A stretch of 64,000 nt of DNA. Source: Saprospiraceae bacterium. GTDB lineage: Bacteria > Bacteroidota > Bacteroidia > Chitinophagales > Saprospiraceae. The DNA is taken from positions 1 through 64,000 of the forward strand of contig JANQQI010000027.1 in assembly GCA_028285085.1 (NCBI GenBank), in the 5' to 3' direction. A program made the position numbers and the translations under genes. Positions 44,124 to 55,400 of this stretch are shown here, one piece after another (the first letter of the stretch is position 1; every line of letters starts with the position of its first letter). The notes beneath the pieces are model-generated. The model did no database searches. It was given only the letters and a program-made list of their open reading frames with translations, and was not told the DNA's origin.

Positions 44124-45623
44124 TTAATTAGAACCTTCAGCCTGCAACTTTTTTAAGCTTTCCAACATACTCTTGCGCTGTTGCCGCTTCGCAATAATAG
44201 AGGCGGGGACGGCTCGCTCCTGGCAATTTTCTATTGGACAACGCTGACAGGTGTTGTTGACTTCACGTAGGCTGATTGACGGATCGTCGAGAAAGCGGAT
44301 CTTGCGCCGCAGTTCATCATCGATTAAGATACCGATGGTGACCGACACATTGAGGTCGGGGGTTGGAGTCGCCGGGCGGGCGAGCGTCAGGCAAAGATAT
44401 TCATCCTCTGTACCGTGATAGCGTGATCGCTGTGCTCCCACGATGGTGCCAACGTATTTCCCCCCTTTTTGGATATCGTGCAAATCCTTAAGTAAAGACA
44501 AGGATAGCCAACGGCGGCAGTAGTGCTCAAAAATGCCATTGCCGTGGGGGTGATGCTGGCGATTAAGGTGGAGTTCTTTATTGATTTGGAAGTTATCAAT
44601 TTCAGATTCATGGGTGATACGCAAGAAAAAGAGCTTGCGCATCCCGAAGTAGCGTGGAATGAGATTAGTCAAACGCTGGAAAAGCATTTCGGGCGATGCG
44701 TTGTATTTTTTCAACAAACCCAAAAAGGCCTCACCATCCCATTTGGGCAACGCAAAGAAATGTCGCAAATCATCGAGGAAGCGCTCGCGGTTAATCAGCA
44801 AGGCCACCGCAAAATAAGACGCTTTATAATGACTCAGTACTTCATCAAAAGAATTGACGCGGAGCAGCGAAGATGCATTCGAACGATCCTTGAGTTGCAG
44901 TTGATTGAAGCCTAATTCTTTGCCGAATTGAAAAGCCCTTTGGATGGGTGTTAATTCTCCGTTTAGTAATAAGCGCTGGTTTTTCTCAATATAGACGGAG
45001 CGTAGGCTTTGTAATTCTGGATAATCGGCCAAACCGTTTTCTACAATTTCATAACCAAATTCCTCTTCCAGAATTTTAGCCAAGCGCGCGGAATCTACCG
45101 TAGCGGAGGTGTCGAGCTGAAAGCGCTCAGCAAAATCTTGCACCGATTGCTCGATATTTTCAAAATAATTGTAATTCAATTCTTGAAAAGCACGCATCGC
45201 ACCGTGGTAAAAATTCTCCTCGCGCAACGCATAATTACGAGCCAGTTCGACCAGCGTAGAAATGAAGGCACCGACGCGCATAGGCGCATTGGCAATAATT
45301 TCGACCACCTTTGATAATTCGATCCCAAATAAATCAAGTGGCAACTCGTTCAAAAAATTCGAGCGTAGTAATTCACCGACCGGAGCGAGTCCCTTGGTCA
45401 ATTCAGTGGAGGTCAAATCTTCACTGGTTACATCTAGAGCCCCCGCTAGAATTCTGATTTTATCTGCTTTAGGATATTTTTTGCCCTTTTCGATCTCATT
45501 GAGGTAAGAGATGGACATGCCCGCTTTTTCGGAAAGCTCGGCGAAAGAAAGGTTTTTCTCCAAACGGAGTTGTTTTACCTTGAGGCCGAAGATGATGCGG
45601 TGGTTGGGCGATTTTATCGTCAT
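44124..45623 (-). CDS. XRE-family regulator with IrrE-like and ScfR-type domains
   Basis: N-terminal helix-turn-helix (GLKVKQLRLEKNLSFAELSE ... SISYLNEIEKGKKYP, about residues 12-67), a middle region related to ImmA/IrrE, and a C-terminal domain like that of ScfR/short-chain-fatty-acid regulators with a cysteine cluster (Cys459, Cys462, Cys467, in TCQRCPIENCQERA). The IrrE metallopeptidase motif HELGH is replaced by KELGF (within FQFGKELGFNQ), so zinc protease activity is unlikely. As I recall, relatives in Bacteroidota sit near fatty-acid or MutS-like genes. It is divergent from a MutS-like gene 136 bases away. The ligand may be an acyl-CoA, by analogy. Confidence 0.8.
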   Translation of the reverse strand: MTIKSPNHRIIFGLKVKQLRLEKNLSFAELSEKAGMSISYLNEIEKGKKYPKADKIRILAGALDVTSEDLTSTELTKGLAPVGELLRSNFLNELPLDLFGIELSKVVEIIANAPMRVGAFISTLVELARNYALREENFYHGAMRAFQELNYNYFENIEQSVQDFAERFQLDTSATVDSARLAKILEEEFGYEIVENGLADYPELQSLRSVYIEKNQRLLLNGELTPIQRAFQFGKELGFNQLQLKDRSNASSLLRVNSFDEVLSHYKASYFAVALLINRERFLDDLRHFFALPKWDGEAFLGLLKKYNASPEMLFQRLTNLIPRYFGMRKLFFLRITHESEIDNFQINKELHLNRQHHPHGNGIFEHYCRRWLSLSLLKDLHDIQKGGKYVGTIVGAQRSRYHGTEDEYLCLTLARPATPTPDLNVSVTIGILIDDELRRKIRFLDDPSISLREVNNTCQRCPIENCQERAVPASIIAKRQQRKSMLESLKKLQAEGSN

Positions 45624-45759
45624 GCAGTCTAATCGTTAGGGGGGTAAAGATAGGGAATATTGAAATAAACCTCTTCCTTTCCGTATCATTGTGAACAAAC
45701 ACTCGAAATAGGTGAGCGGTTGCTCTCAATCGTTGATTTTATAATTTTTGTTGTTGTAA

Positions 45760-47568
45760 ATGGAATTAAGAGATTTTTATAAAAAGAGGGCCTCAGAATT
45801 TGCGGAAAACGCGAAAGCATTGCAAACTAAATACATTAGCTATTCGGTGATACGTTTGCTCATTTTTGTGATTGGCGTAGGAGCATTGGGTTTGCTGGGA
45901 GCTACCTTGGGTTGGCTGTGGAGTATCCTAGGCATCGTGGTATTTTTGATCCTATTTGCTGCTTTTGTGCGTTGGCATCAACGACTACAGGCCGAGCAGC
46001 AGCACAAAGCCCAACTCGCCAAGGTAAATGAATACGAAGCCCGCGCTCAAGGGTATCAGTTCGATCAATTCGCCGACGGTGCGCGCTTTGTCGATCCGTT
46101 ACATCCCTATACGGTTGATCTGGATATTTTTGGGCCACATTCCTTCTTTCAGTTTATCAATCGCACGGCTACTGCGCTGGGCCAAAATCGCTTGGCTAAT
46201 TATCTCGATCGACCCGCTGATTTGCCCGAGATTGCCGCTCGCCAAAAAGCCATCGCTGAGTTGAGCGACCAGCTGGAATGGCGACAACATTTTCAAGCTT
46301 ATGGCCTGGAAGCCGAAGATGAACTCGAACATATCAAGGCATTGCAAATTTGGCTGGATGAGCCGGATTTTATGCGTGAGAACACAGGCTTAAAACTAGC
46401 GTTGTGGTTAGTGCCAATTTGGATGACTATTGGGGTGGTCGCTTCTGTTTTGTATTTACCAGGGTTGGCATTTTTAGGTTTTTTACTGATCCCCGGCCTG
46501 ATTATAAATAAGACTTTGGAGCGAGTAAATAAAACCCACGTACAAACGACGCATGCGGATAAGATCTTGTCTTTTTACGCTCGCCTCATCCGACAAGTCG
46601 AAGATGGAGGACAGTTTACTTCGCCCAAATTACAGCAGCTACGAGCAACTTTTAGTACCCACCAGCCGAAAGCCTCCGGCGCTATTAAGACGCTGTCGTA
46701 TTTCATCGCTCAGCTTAACGTGCGCTACAATGCTTTTGCGGTTTTATTTAATGTTTTTGTGCTTTGGGACCTACATTGGGTACTACGACTAGAAAAATGG
46801 AAAGCGCGACATCGAGAGCATTTGCCCGCTTGGTTCGAAGCGCTAGCGGAGTTAGAAGCCCTGTCGAGTATGGCGAACCTGCATTATAATCAGCGCGATT
46901 GGACATTCCCGGAGCTGCAGACCGATACGCAACTGCAGGCGGAGGTGCTTGGACATCCGCTTATTCCACCGGGGACACGGATTTGTAATGATCTGGGGAT
47001 GCCTACTCGCGCTCACATCAAGCTCGTCACTGGCTCTAATATGGCCGGTAAGAGTACTTTTCTCCGTACGGTGGGATTGAATATCGTCTTGGCGATGAGC
47101 GGTTCGGTGGTTTGTGCGCGGCGCTTTGCGCTGCCGCCATTGAAAGTGTATACCAGCATGCGAACCCAGGATGCTTTGCACGAGAGCACCTCTTCTTTCT
47201 ACGCTGAATTGAAGCGTCTAAAATTCATCATCGAGGCCGTTGAAGAGAGCCAGCAAGCCGAGGCAGGCGTCTATTTTCTGCTCGACGAAATTCTGAAAGG
47301 CACGAATTCTCGTGATCGCCATACAGGATCTCGGGCCCTCATCCGCCAATTGATCAATAGCCGGGGCTGTGGCATTATCGCCACCCATGATCTCGAACTT
47401 GGTGCTTTGGAAGCTACGGCCGGTGGCGCCGTGGAAAATTTGTGCATGGAAGTTGAGGTTCGCGGTGATGAACTCCTCTTTGATTATCAACTCAAAAAAG
47501 GGGTGAGTCAGAGCTTCAATGCTACGCAATTGATGCGTAGTATGGGGATTCGCATTGGAGAAGGGTAG
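45760..47568 (+). CDS. Membrane-anchored MutS-like ATPase
   Basis: Two hydrophobic pairs, about residues 27-69 (LLIFVIGVGALGLLGATLGW and WSILGIVVFLILFAAFV) and 207-250 (LALWLVPIWMTIGVVASVLY), precede a MutS-type ATPase: Walker A GSNMAGKST (425-433), FLRTVGLNIVLAMSGS, the signature segment MRTQDALHESTSSFYAELKR, Walker B YFLLDEILKGTNSRDR and the TH motif IIATHDLELG. There is no mismatch-recognition domain I. It belongs to a poorly studied MutS-related group with membrane helices. Its role is probably not classical mismatch repair; DNA binding at the membrane is inference. Confidence 0.85.
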   Translation: MELRDFYKKRASEFAENAKALQTKYISYSVIRLLIFVIGVGALGLLGATLGWLWSILGIVVFLILFAAFVRWHQRLQAEQQHKAQLAKVNEYEARAQGYQFDQFADGARFVDPLHPYTVDLDIFGPHSFFQFINRTATALGQNRLANYLDRPADLPEIAARQKAIAELSDQLEWRQHFQAYGLEAEDELEHIKALQIWLDEPDFMRENTGLKLALWLVPIWMTIGVVASVLYLPGLAFLGFLLIPGLIINKTLERVNKTHVQTTHADKILSFYARLIRQVEDGGQFTSPKLQQLRATFSTHQPKASGAIKTLSYFIAQLNVRYNAFAVLFNVFVLWDLHWVLRLEKWKARHREHLPAWFEALAELEALSSMANLHYNQRDWTFPELQTDTQLQAEVLGHPLIPPGTRICNDLGMPTRAHIKLVTGSNMAGKSTFLRTVGLNIVLAMSGSVVCARRFALPPLKVYTSMRTQDALHESTSSFYAELKRLKFIIEAVEESQQAEAGVYFLLDEILKGTNSRDRHTGSRALIRQLINSRGCGIIATHDLELGALEATAGGAVENLCMEVEVRGDELLFDYQLKKGVSQSFNATQLMRSMGIRIGEG

Positions 47569-47633
47569 TAGAGGGGATGGCTCGAATACCGGAACTCTTT
47601 TTTCAAAAGAAGGATTGAATAAGCGATCAATGA

Positions 47634-47677
47634 AGTCACTTCGAGAAGTTTAAATCACTTCTGAATAGTCACTTCGA
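47634..47677. promoter_or_regulatory. Three direct repeats of (A)(G/A)TCACTTC before the PaiB-like gene
   Basis: AGTCACTTCGA occurs exactly at 47634-47644 and 47667-47677, 33 bp apart (about three helical turns), with a shorter copy AATCACTTC at 47653-47661. They lie 25-70 bases before the ATG of the PaiB-like regulator, a place fit for an operator. Confidence 0.4.
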
Positions 47678-47702
47678 TTTTTCAACTGAATACCACACTA
47701 AA

Positions 47703-48317
47703 ATGTATATCCCCAAATTCAATCAAATGGCTGATCAGGATGAAGCGTTTGAATTTATGCGGCGCTTCAGTTTCGGTATTTTGATTAGTACCATCGACAA
47801 TATTCCTGTTGCCACCCATTTACCTTTTGTGGTAGAAAAAGAAGATGATAAGGTCAAATTGGTATCTCATTTTGCGAGAGCGAATAGCCAATGGGAGAAC
47901 ATTGGAGATCATCCTGTCCTCGCGGTTTTTAATGAACCGCATGCCTATATTTCACCCCGCAATTATGAGAAAAAGTTAAATGTTCCAACCTGGAATTACG
48001 TTGCGGTTCACGCCTATGGGAAGTTGAAAGTAATTTCAGAATATGAGACGGTTATCGATTTACTCGAAAAAACCATCCTGATTTTCGAAAAAGCATATAA
48101 AGACCAATGGGATAGCCTGCCCGACGATTACAAAATTAGGATGACTAAAGGTATCGTTGCCTTTGAAATTGAAGTGACTGAATTGCAAGCCAAGAAAAAG
48201 CTAAGCCAAAACAAGTCTAAAGTCGAACGAGAAAATATTATTCAGAGCTTGTCCCAAAGTGATTTTTCTAACGAAAAAGATATTGCCGCATACATGCAAA
48301 CGGAACAAAAGAAATAG
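47703..48317 (+). CDS. PaiB-like FMN-binding negative transcriptional regulator
   Basis: The PaiB fold is full-length (204 residues): MYIPKFNQMADQDEAFEFMR, the FMN-binding PVATHLPFVVEKEDD and VSHFARANSQW, the segment NEPHAYISPRNYEKKLNVPT with WNYVAVHAYGK, and the C-terminal GIVAFEIEVTELQAKKKLSQ, which is the family's KxSQN-type ending. PaiB of Bacillus represses sporulation and protease genes and is paired with PaiA, a GNAT acetyltransferase. Notably a GNAT gene follows 41 bases downstream here, which resembles the PaiA-PaiB pair. Direct repeats upstream could be its operator. Confidence 0.85.
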   Translation: MYIPKFNQMADQDEAFEFMRRFSFGILISTIDNIPVATHLPFVVEKEDDKVKLVSHFARANSQWENIGDHPVLAVFNEPHAYISPRNYEKKLNVPTWNYVAVHAYGKLKVISEYETVIDLLEKTILIFEKAYKDQWDSLPDDYKIRMTKGIVAFEIEVTELQAKKKLSQNKSKVERENIIQSLSQSDFSNEKDIAAYMQTEQKK

Positions 48318-48358
48318 CTGTAACCTCCAATCGATTTTACCTCCAATAAAATAGTTTC

Positions 48359-48904
48359 ATGTATTTACTCGAAACGCCGCGATTAGGTCTGCGAGCACTT
48401 AACCAGGAAGACACTACTACGCTATACCGCATCCTTGGCGATCCAGAAACGATGCAATATTATCCTGCTCCTTTTAGTGCAGAGCAGGTTGATAACTGGA
48501 TAACCCGAAATATAGAAAGCTATCGCCAGCATGGATTTGGATTATGGGCCATCATTTTGAAAGCAACTGGAGAATTGATTGGACAATGCGGTATTAGTTG
48601 GCAACAGATCAATGGAGAGATGGTGCCGGAAATCGGTTACCACATTCATAAGGCCTACTGGAAAAAAGGCTATGCCACCGAAGCAGCCCAAGCGTGTCTA
48701 CACTATGGATTCCAAAATTTTGCCTTTGATCGTCTCTTTATTCACACTTACGTGAAAAATATGCCCTCGCGGCGCATCGCAGAAAAGCTTGGGATGAAGC
48801 ACGTAAAAACCTACGATAAGTTGATTAAATCACATCACCTGGTTTGGCAACATGTGGTGTATGCGATAACTAGAGCAGAGGCAGTCCTTCAAAGAGAAGA
48901 GTAG
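48359..48904 (+). CDS. GNAT N-acetyltransferase
   Basis: RimJ/RimL-type opening (YLLETPRLGLRALNQEDTT), conserved LWAIILKATGELIGQCGI and motif A IGYHIHKAYWKKGYATEAAQ (residues 92-111), then the RLFIHTYVKNMPSRRIAEKL segment with GMKHV. Length 181. It follows the PaiB-like gene with 41 bases between them and is probably co-transcribed. In Bacillus PaiA is an N1-spermidine/spermine acetyltransferase, but this protein is of the RimJ/L kind rather than PaiA-like, so the parallel is only positional. Substrate unknown. Confidence 0.85.
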   Translation: MYLLETPRLGLRALNQEDTTTLYRILGDPETMQYYPAPFSAEQVDNWITRNIESYRQHGFGLWAIILKATGELIGQCGISWQQINGEMVPEIGYHIHKAYWKKGYATEAAQACLHYGFQNFAFDRLFIHTYVKNMPSRRIAEKLGMKHVKTYDKLIKSHHLVWQHVVYAITRAEAVLQREE

Positions 48905-49422
48905 TGGAATTCTTGAAAATACATTACAGGAATGCGTTAAGCGTCACCTTTTCTGATCACTGTGCGATATGAAGTGCATGTATTGCTACTGTCAAAAGAC
49001 TGAAAAATGCCCGGCTAAACGCTAAGTTTTCTCAAAACTTAACATCGTCATTCTCAATATTTTACTATATTTATATAGTCAATGTGCCAATGGTTTTGCT
49101 TTTCGTGCAAAGCTGAAGTCTCGTCTATGGTATAACGACTAGCCTTCACGACAATGAAATTTTCCCATTTCAAGTATGCTGCTTCTCTAAGAGTTATACT
49201 CTTGGTAGAAAGATGAAATTACTACAAAAGATAAACTTAACGGTGGTTGAGCTTTGCACAAACACCGTTTCTAGCCTCAATGGTAAGACCATAATTGAGC
49301 TAATTGGATTGGATTGGTGTAATGAAAAGAGTAGAATTAAGACCCTACTCGTCAACCGTTTCACAATAATTTTTATGGTTTGAAATAACCGCTACTAGCT
49401 AATTTCCCCAAAATAAAGACTT
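48905..49422. other. Gene-free region (518 bp) before the giant surface protein
   Basis: No gene seen. It contains a perfect small hairpin TAAGTTTT-ctc-AAAACTTA (49023-49041), not followed by a T-run, and AT-rich sequence near 49060-49080. The promoter of the giant gene must lie here but I find no consensus match. Confidence 0.5.
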
Positions 49423-52400
49423 ATGGACAACCACTACCTCCGCCTTTTTAAACGAAAACCCCTCTATGCTTTTCGTGCATTTGTCATTGGCATTTGCACG
49501 CTGACCGTCGTTAATGTTTATGCGCAACCACCGAATGATAGTCCTTGTATGCCTACCGTTGCCCCCTTGGATGGGAGCTGTCAGGTCGGAACGACCATCG
49601 ACGCCGAAGAAGACATTGATGACCCAAGCTGTATGCAAGCGCCAACGGTTTCCGTTTGGTATGAATTGAATCTGGACCCGAATTCTGATGAGTTAACCAT
49701 TGATTTAACTAATCTGAATATCCCGGCCTCCGCCCTGATGATCACGAATCTGTGGACCTTTGTTCCTGATTGTGGAGGAACTACTTCAATTGTTCCGGGA
49801 GCGAGCCATTGCGATGCCGTCGGTAATCTCAACTTCAACGTGACGGGGCTACTTGGTGGCACTACCTATTATTTTCAGGTAGGGACCTCAGAGTTGATCA
49901 TGGGCGATTTCAATATTTGTTTTACGGAGAGTGGCCCACCACCCCCACCGCCTTGTCCTTCGCCGGGGATTGATTGTCCCAATGCTGAGTTGTTAATGAA
50001 TACCGGTGCGCCTTTCTGTGTGCAAGGCTGTACCGCCGGCTCACCGTCTTATCCGACTGGTTCGGGAGATTGTTTTGATATGCCCAACGAGACGACCTGG
50101 TTCTATTTTGGAGATTTGCCTCCCGGGCCTGGTGCACCGTGGAGATACAATATTACCGTTACTAGCCCGGATATCACTGAGCCACAAGTGGCGATTTTCC
50201 GTAATTGCCCTTTGCTGGAGCCTCTGATATGTGAAACTGGTGCCAATGGCGAGGTTGAATTTTTATTTGATCCGCAGGAGTTTACCTCTGGCCTTTACTA
50301 CATCGCCATTTCATCCGAAATGGTGGATAATACCGGAGAATTTGAACTGTGTATCGAGCCATTCCAATTTATCGATTGTAATACGGATAGTGAGATTGAG
50401 ATTGTGAATACTTCTCTCGGTTCTCCGTTAACGGGGCCTTTTTTACCCGGTGAGGAAGTGGAAGTGTGTTTTTATATTAATAATTTCAATTCCGGCTCCG
50501 GTACTGGCTGTAATTTCCTGCATGGGATTGTGCCGACCTTCGGTGCGGGATGGGATCCTGTCGAATCATTTGTTTTTAACGGTGAACCCGCTAATATCAC
50601 GGAGCCTATTACCAATAACACAAACGAAGGGGGCTGGCAATGGTTTACCGGCTTCAATATACCGACCTATAATTTACCCAACGGATCTCAACCACAAGGA
50701 TCGCCGACGGGGCTCGGTTGGTATTATGTGCATAATCACAATCCGGCCTGTGTCGTACCGGCCTGTAGTCCGGGGGATGGTATCGATCCCATGTTTTGTC
50801 TAAATAATGGTGCGGCTTTCTGGCAGGTTTGTTTCACGCTGACCGTCAGGTCATTCCCGGAATGTCAGAATAATGATGATTTAAGTATCACTTTTGAAAC
50901 CTTCGGCGATAGTGAGACGGGCTCAAATCCCAATCCCGGCTGTTGGGAAGATGAAATTTGGACTGTAGATTTTGATGTCAATTGCTGTCAACCACCAACC
51001 TTAAATCCACCACCAGTACTAACGCTCTGTGAAACGGGAACAGCTTTTTTCCCGCTGACCAGTGATCTTGATCCTGGTGTAGACTACACCTGGACGGTTT
51101 CACCAAACTCAGTCGGAGCAACAGGTTGTGCAGGTGGTTGCCCCAACGAGATTAATCAAGTATTGACCAATAATTCCCCCGTTTCTGAGACGGTCATTTA
51201 TACTGTGACGCCAGTCGCTTCTGCCACGGGCTGCGTCGGTGGGCAGACGACGTATATTGTCAATGTAGATGCTAGTCCGAGCATTAATATCGTACCACCC
51301 TTACCGATTTGTCCCGGTGGCTGCGCCAATATCAATACTGTGGTCACGGGTGGACAACCGCCCTACGATTATTTATGGACGGGCGGCAGCGGCCTTTTTG
51401 GAGCTAATCCCCAGGCCTGTCCTATTGATTCTACGATGTATTATTTAACCGTGACAGATGCCAATCAATGTACATCCATCGATTCGGTCTTAGTGGAGGT
51501 GAGTCCTGTACCTATTCCAGAAATTGTTACATCACCCGATGTTACCGAAATCTGTGAAAACGATCCAGAGTATCCGATTGAACTGACCGCCGAAGTCACA
51601 AACGATAATGGGAGTTTTTATTTGTACAATTGGGGGGCTTATGGCTCCGGTATTCAAACCATCGAAGCCGAAGTTTCGGATTTTTACATGCTTACGGTGA
51701 CGGATGCCTTGACACAATGTACCGGTGAAACCTTTATCGGCATTACGGTACATCCTGCTCCGGTAGCGACCATTGATCCTGTCGATCCCATTTGTGGTGG
51801 ATTGGACAATTTTTGCCTGACCGGAGCGCCGATTGGTGGGCTTTGGGAAAGTAATGACGTCTTCATTGATGGGGCTGGTTGTTTTGATCCATCGGCAGAG
51901 ACCCCGGGTATCAAAAACGTCTGCTATACTTATATAGATGCCTTTACTTCCTGCGATTCTACCATTTGTATTGATATCGAAATTACCACCTCGCCGCTCT
52001 TGACCGATCCGGGAGATATAACAATTTGTGATAGCTACACTTTGCCTGCTATCGACGGGGTAGCGCTGCCTGGTACGGAAAGCTATTTTGATGCGCCCAA
52101 TGGAGGCGGGACGATGTATAGCCCGGGAGATGTCATCACTAGTACGCAACAACTGTATATTTATGCCGACGATGGTAGTGGCCTTTGCGGTGATGAGTTA
52201 TCGTTTACCATTACGGTTGATCTTAGTCCGGTAGTAGATGATATTGTGGATGTGGAAAATTGTGGATCGTATACTTTACCGAGCATTACGGGGGCGAACC
52301 TGACTGGAAATGAAGCCTTCTTTGATCAGCCCGGAGGAACAGGGAATAGCTATGATGCGGGAGATATTATTAATGCCTCGACGGTGCTCTATATTTACGA

Positions 52401-55400
52401 TGAGAATAATGATTGTGATGATGAACAATCTTTTCAAATTGATATCAATCCCGTCCCTAATCTTGATGCTTTCCAAAATGTTGAAGCTTGTAACGAGTAC
52501 ACCTTGCAAGGCATCTCGGGCAGTAACCTGACCGGAAACCAGGCTTATTATACGCAAAGTGGCGGACTTGGGACTAGTTACAATCCCGGTGATATAATCA
52601 CGGCGAGTGTGACCCTTTATGCTTACGATGAGGCGACGGGCAGTGGCAACTGTAGCGATGAGGTGACTTTAGATATTACGATTTTCGAAGAGCCGGATAT
52701 CGATCCACAAGGTGATGTCACGGCTTGCGACCAATATACCTTGCCTCCGATCACTGGCACTGCGCTGACTGGCAGTGAAGCCTACTTTGATCAGCCCGGC
52801 GGCAATGGTACCCAATACGCGCCGGGTGATGTCATCAGCACAGATGTGGACTTGTATATTTTCGATGGTACCGGCTTATCGGGCTGTTTTGACGAAGAGA
52901 CCTTTGCCATCGACATTATTTCATCACCAAGCATTGATCCGATCGACGATGTCGTGGCTTGTGGAGAGTATCCGTTGACGGCGATCACGGGAACTAATCT
53001 TGCTGGCAATGTCGCCTATTTTGATCAGCCCAACGGTAATGGGACTCAGTATAATGCCGGGGATTTGATTACGGCCACTACCACACTCTATGCTTACGCA
53101 CCTACGAGTCTGAATGGCTGTTTTGATGAATATGAATTTACAATTACCATAAATGAGATTCCTACGAGTGATTTCACGACGCCGGCCACGATTTGTGAAA
53201 CTGATTTTGCGACGATCACTTATACCGGAACGGCCTCTGCAGCCGCCAATTACAGTTGGAATTTCAACGGCGGTACAATCCTTTCTGGCACCGGAGCTGG
53301 ACCTTATGAGATAGAGTGGAATGCACCCGGTACGTACACTATTGGATTGACCGTAGAAGAAAATGGATGTACTTCCGAACTCACGGAGATGACGATTACT
53401 GTTGATCCGGAGCTCAATCCGCCGACAATTAACTGTAATTCTACAACCACAAGTATTGAATTTTCGTGGGCAGATGTGGTTGGTGCGACAGGCTATGACG
53501 TCACTGTAATCACTGGCCAAACGGGAACCTTGCTTGGCAACACCTATACGTTCACTGGGCTAACACCCGGCGAGACGGTTGAAATCCAGGTGGAAGCTCT
53601 GGGGAATGGTGCCTGTGGCAATAGCATAGCGACCTTGGAATGTACTGCTCAAAATTGTCCATCAATCCAGATTACTATTGATCCGGTGGCAGATATTTGC
53701 CACGATGGCAACAATCCATCGATCAACTTAAACGCCAATGTCAGTGGCGGTGATGGTTCCGGCAATGGGACTTGGTCGGGTGCATTCGTCTCTCCAGCAG
53801 GCGTTTTTGATGCGGCGGCAGCCGGCCCAGGTAGCCATGTGGTAACCTATACTTTTGATGAAGCAGGCTGTACCTTTTTTGAATCCATCACGATCAATAG
53901 TTTTGCAGTGCCTTCATCGGCTTTTGCTTTGGCGGATGAGATTTGCGAAGGCAATACGACTTTGGTTACTTATCAGGGTGGCGCTGGAGTCACCGCCACT
54001 TACGATTGGGATTTTGGTAGTGCGACCATTGTTTCGGGTAGTGGGCAGGGACCATACGAAATCAGTTGGCCAGCCGATGGTCCGCAAAATGTCAGCTTAC
54101 AGGTCACCGAAAATGGTTGTACCTCACCAATTAGTACGGAAACCATTACGGTGATTCCACCTTTGGAAGCGCCAGTTATTATCTGTAATTCAACGGCCGA
54201 AGAAATTGTGTTTTCGTGGGCAGACGTTGTCGGTGCTTCGGGTTATACGATCAATGTTATCAGTGGCCCGGGAGGTACACAAAATGGCAATACCTACACC
54301 GTTTCGGGCTTAAATGCTAATGATATGGTCACCATTGAGGTCATCGCCGTTAGCTCGAATCTTTGCCCGGATGCTAGCGCTACACAAACCTGCAGCGCAC
54401 TGGATTGTCCCGCGATTACCATTGCGATTGATCCGGTGGATGATATCTGCCTGGATGGCAATAATGGTACTGTTGATTTGAATGCGACGGTATCGGGTAG
54501 CAACGGAACGGGAACTGGTTTCTGGTCACCTTCGGCGGTGGTCGATCCGGTTGCTTTGGGAGCAGGGACGCACGTCTTCGTTTATACCCACGATGAAGCG
54601 GGTTGCTCTTTTAGTGAATCCATTTCCATTAATATTTTCGAAACGCCAACTGCTGATTTCACGATTACACCGGAAATCTGTCAGGGCAATAATGCTTCAA
54701 TTTCTTTTACCGGTACGGCTGGGGTTGGAGCAACCTACAACTGGGATTTCGCGGGTGGAACCGTAGTTTCAGGTACGGGATCCGGTCCTTACGAGGTGAC
54801 CTTTGATAATCCGGGGACCTTTAATGTCAGTCTGCAAATCGAAGAGAATAATTGTATTTCTAATTCCATTTCATATCCCATCGAAGTCAATCAGCCACTA
54901 GCGGCGCCGGTGATCAATTGTAATTCTAGTGCCGAGGAAATTGAGTTCAGTTGGGATGATGTACCGGGTGCTTCTGGCTACGATGTAGTGGTCATCAGTG
55001 GGCCAAGTGGTACGCAAAATGGCAATACCTATACCGTCACGGGCTTGAATGCTAATGATATGGTCACCATTCAGGTCACCGCGATTGATCCTGGGCCATG
55101 TCCCGATGTGAGTTCCACACAAACCTGTAGTGCATTAGACTGTCCGCCAATCACAATTACCATTGATCCGGTAGATGATATCTGTCTGGATGGCAATAAC
55201 GGTACCATTGATTTGAATGCGACGGTATCGGGTAGCAACGGCACAGGTATGGGCTCTTGGTCGCCTTCGGCGGTCGTCGATCCAGTATCCTTGGGCGCAG
55301 GGACGCACGTTTTCGTTTACACCTTCGAAGAGGCGGGTTGTACTTTCAATGAGTCTATTTCCATCAATATTTTCCAAACCCCAATCGCCGATTTCACAAT

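Noticed and set aside
51532..52152. 206-codon minus-strand frame inside the giant gene
   Set aside because: Antisense shadow of a clearly coding repeat region; composition (Arg/Ile/Gly-rich) fits reverse translation of Ig-like repeats.
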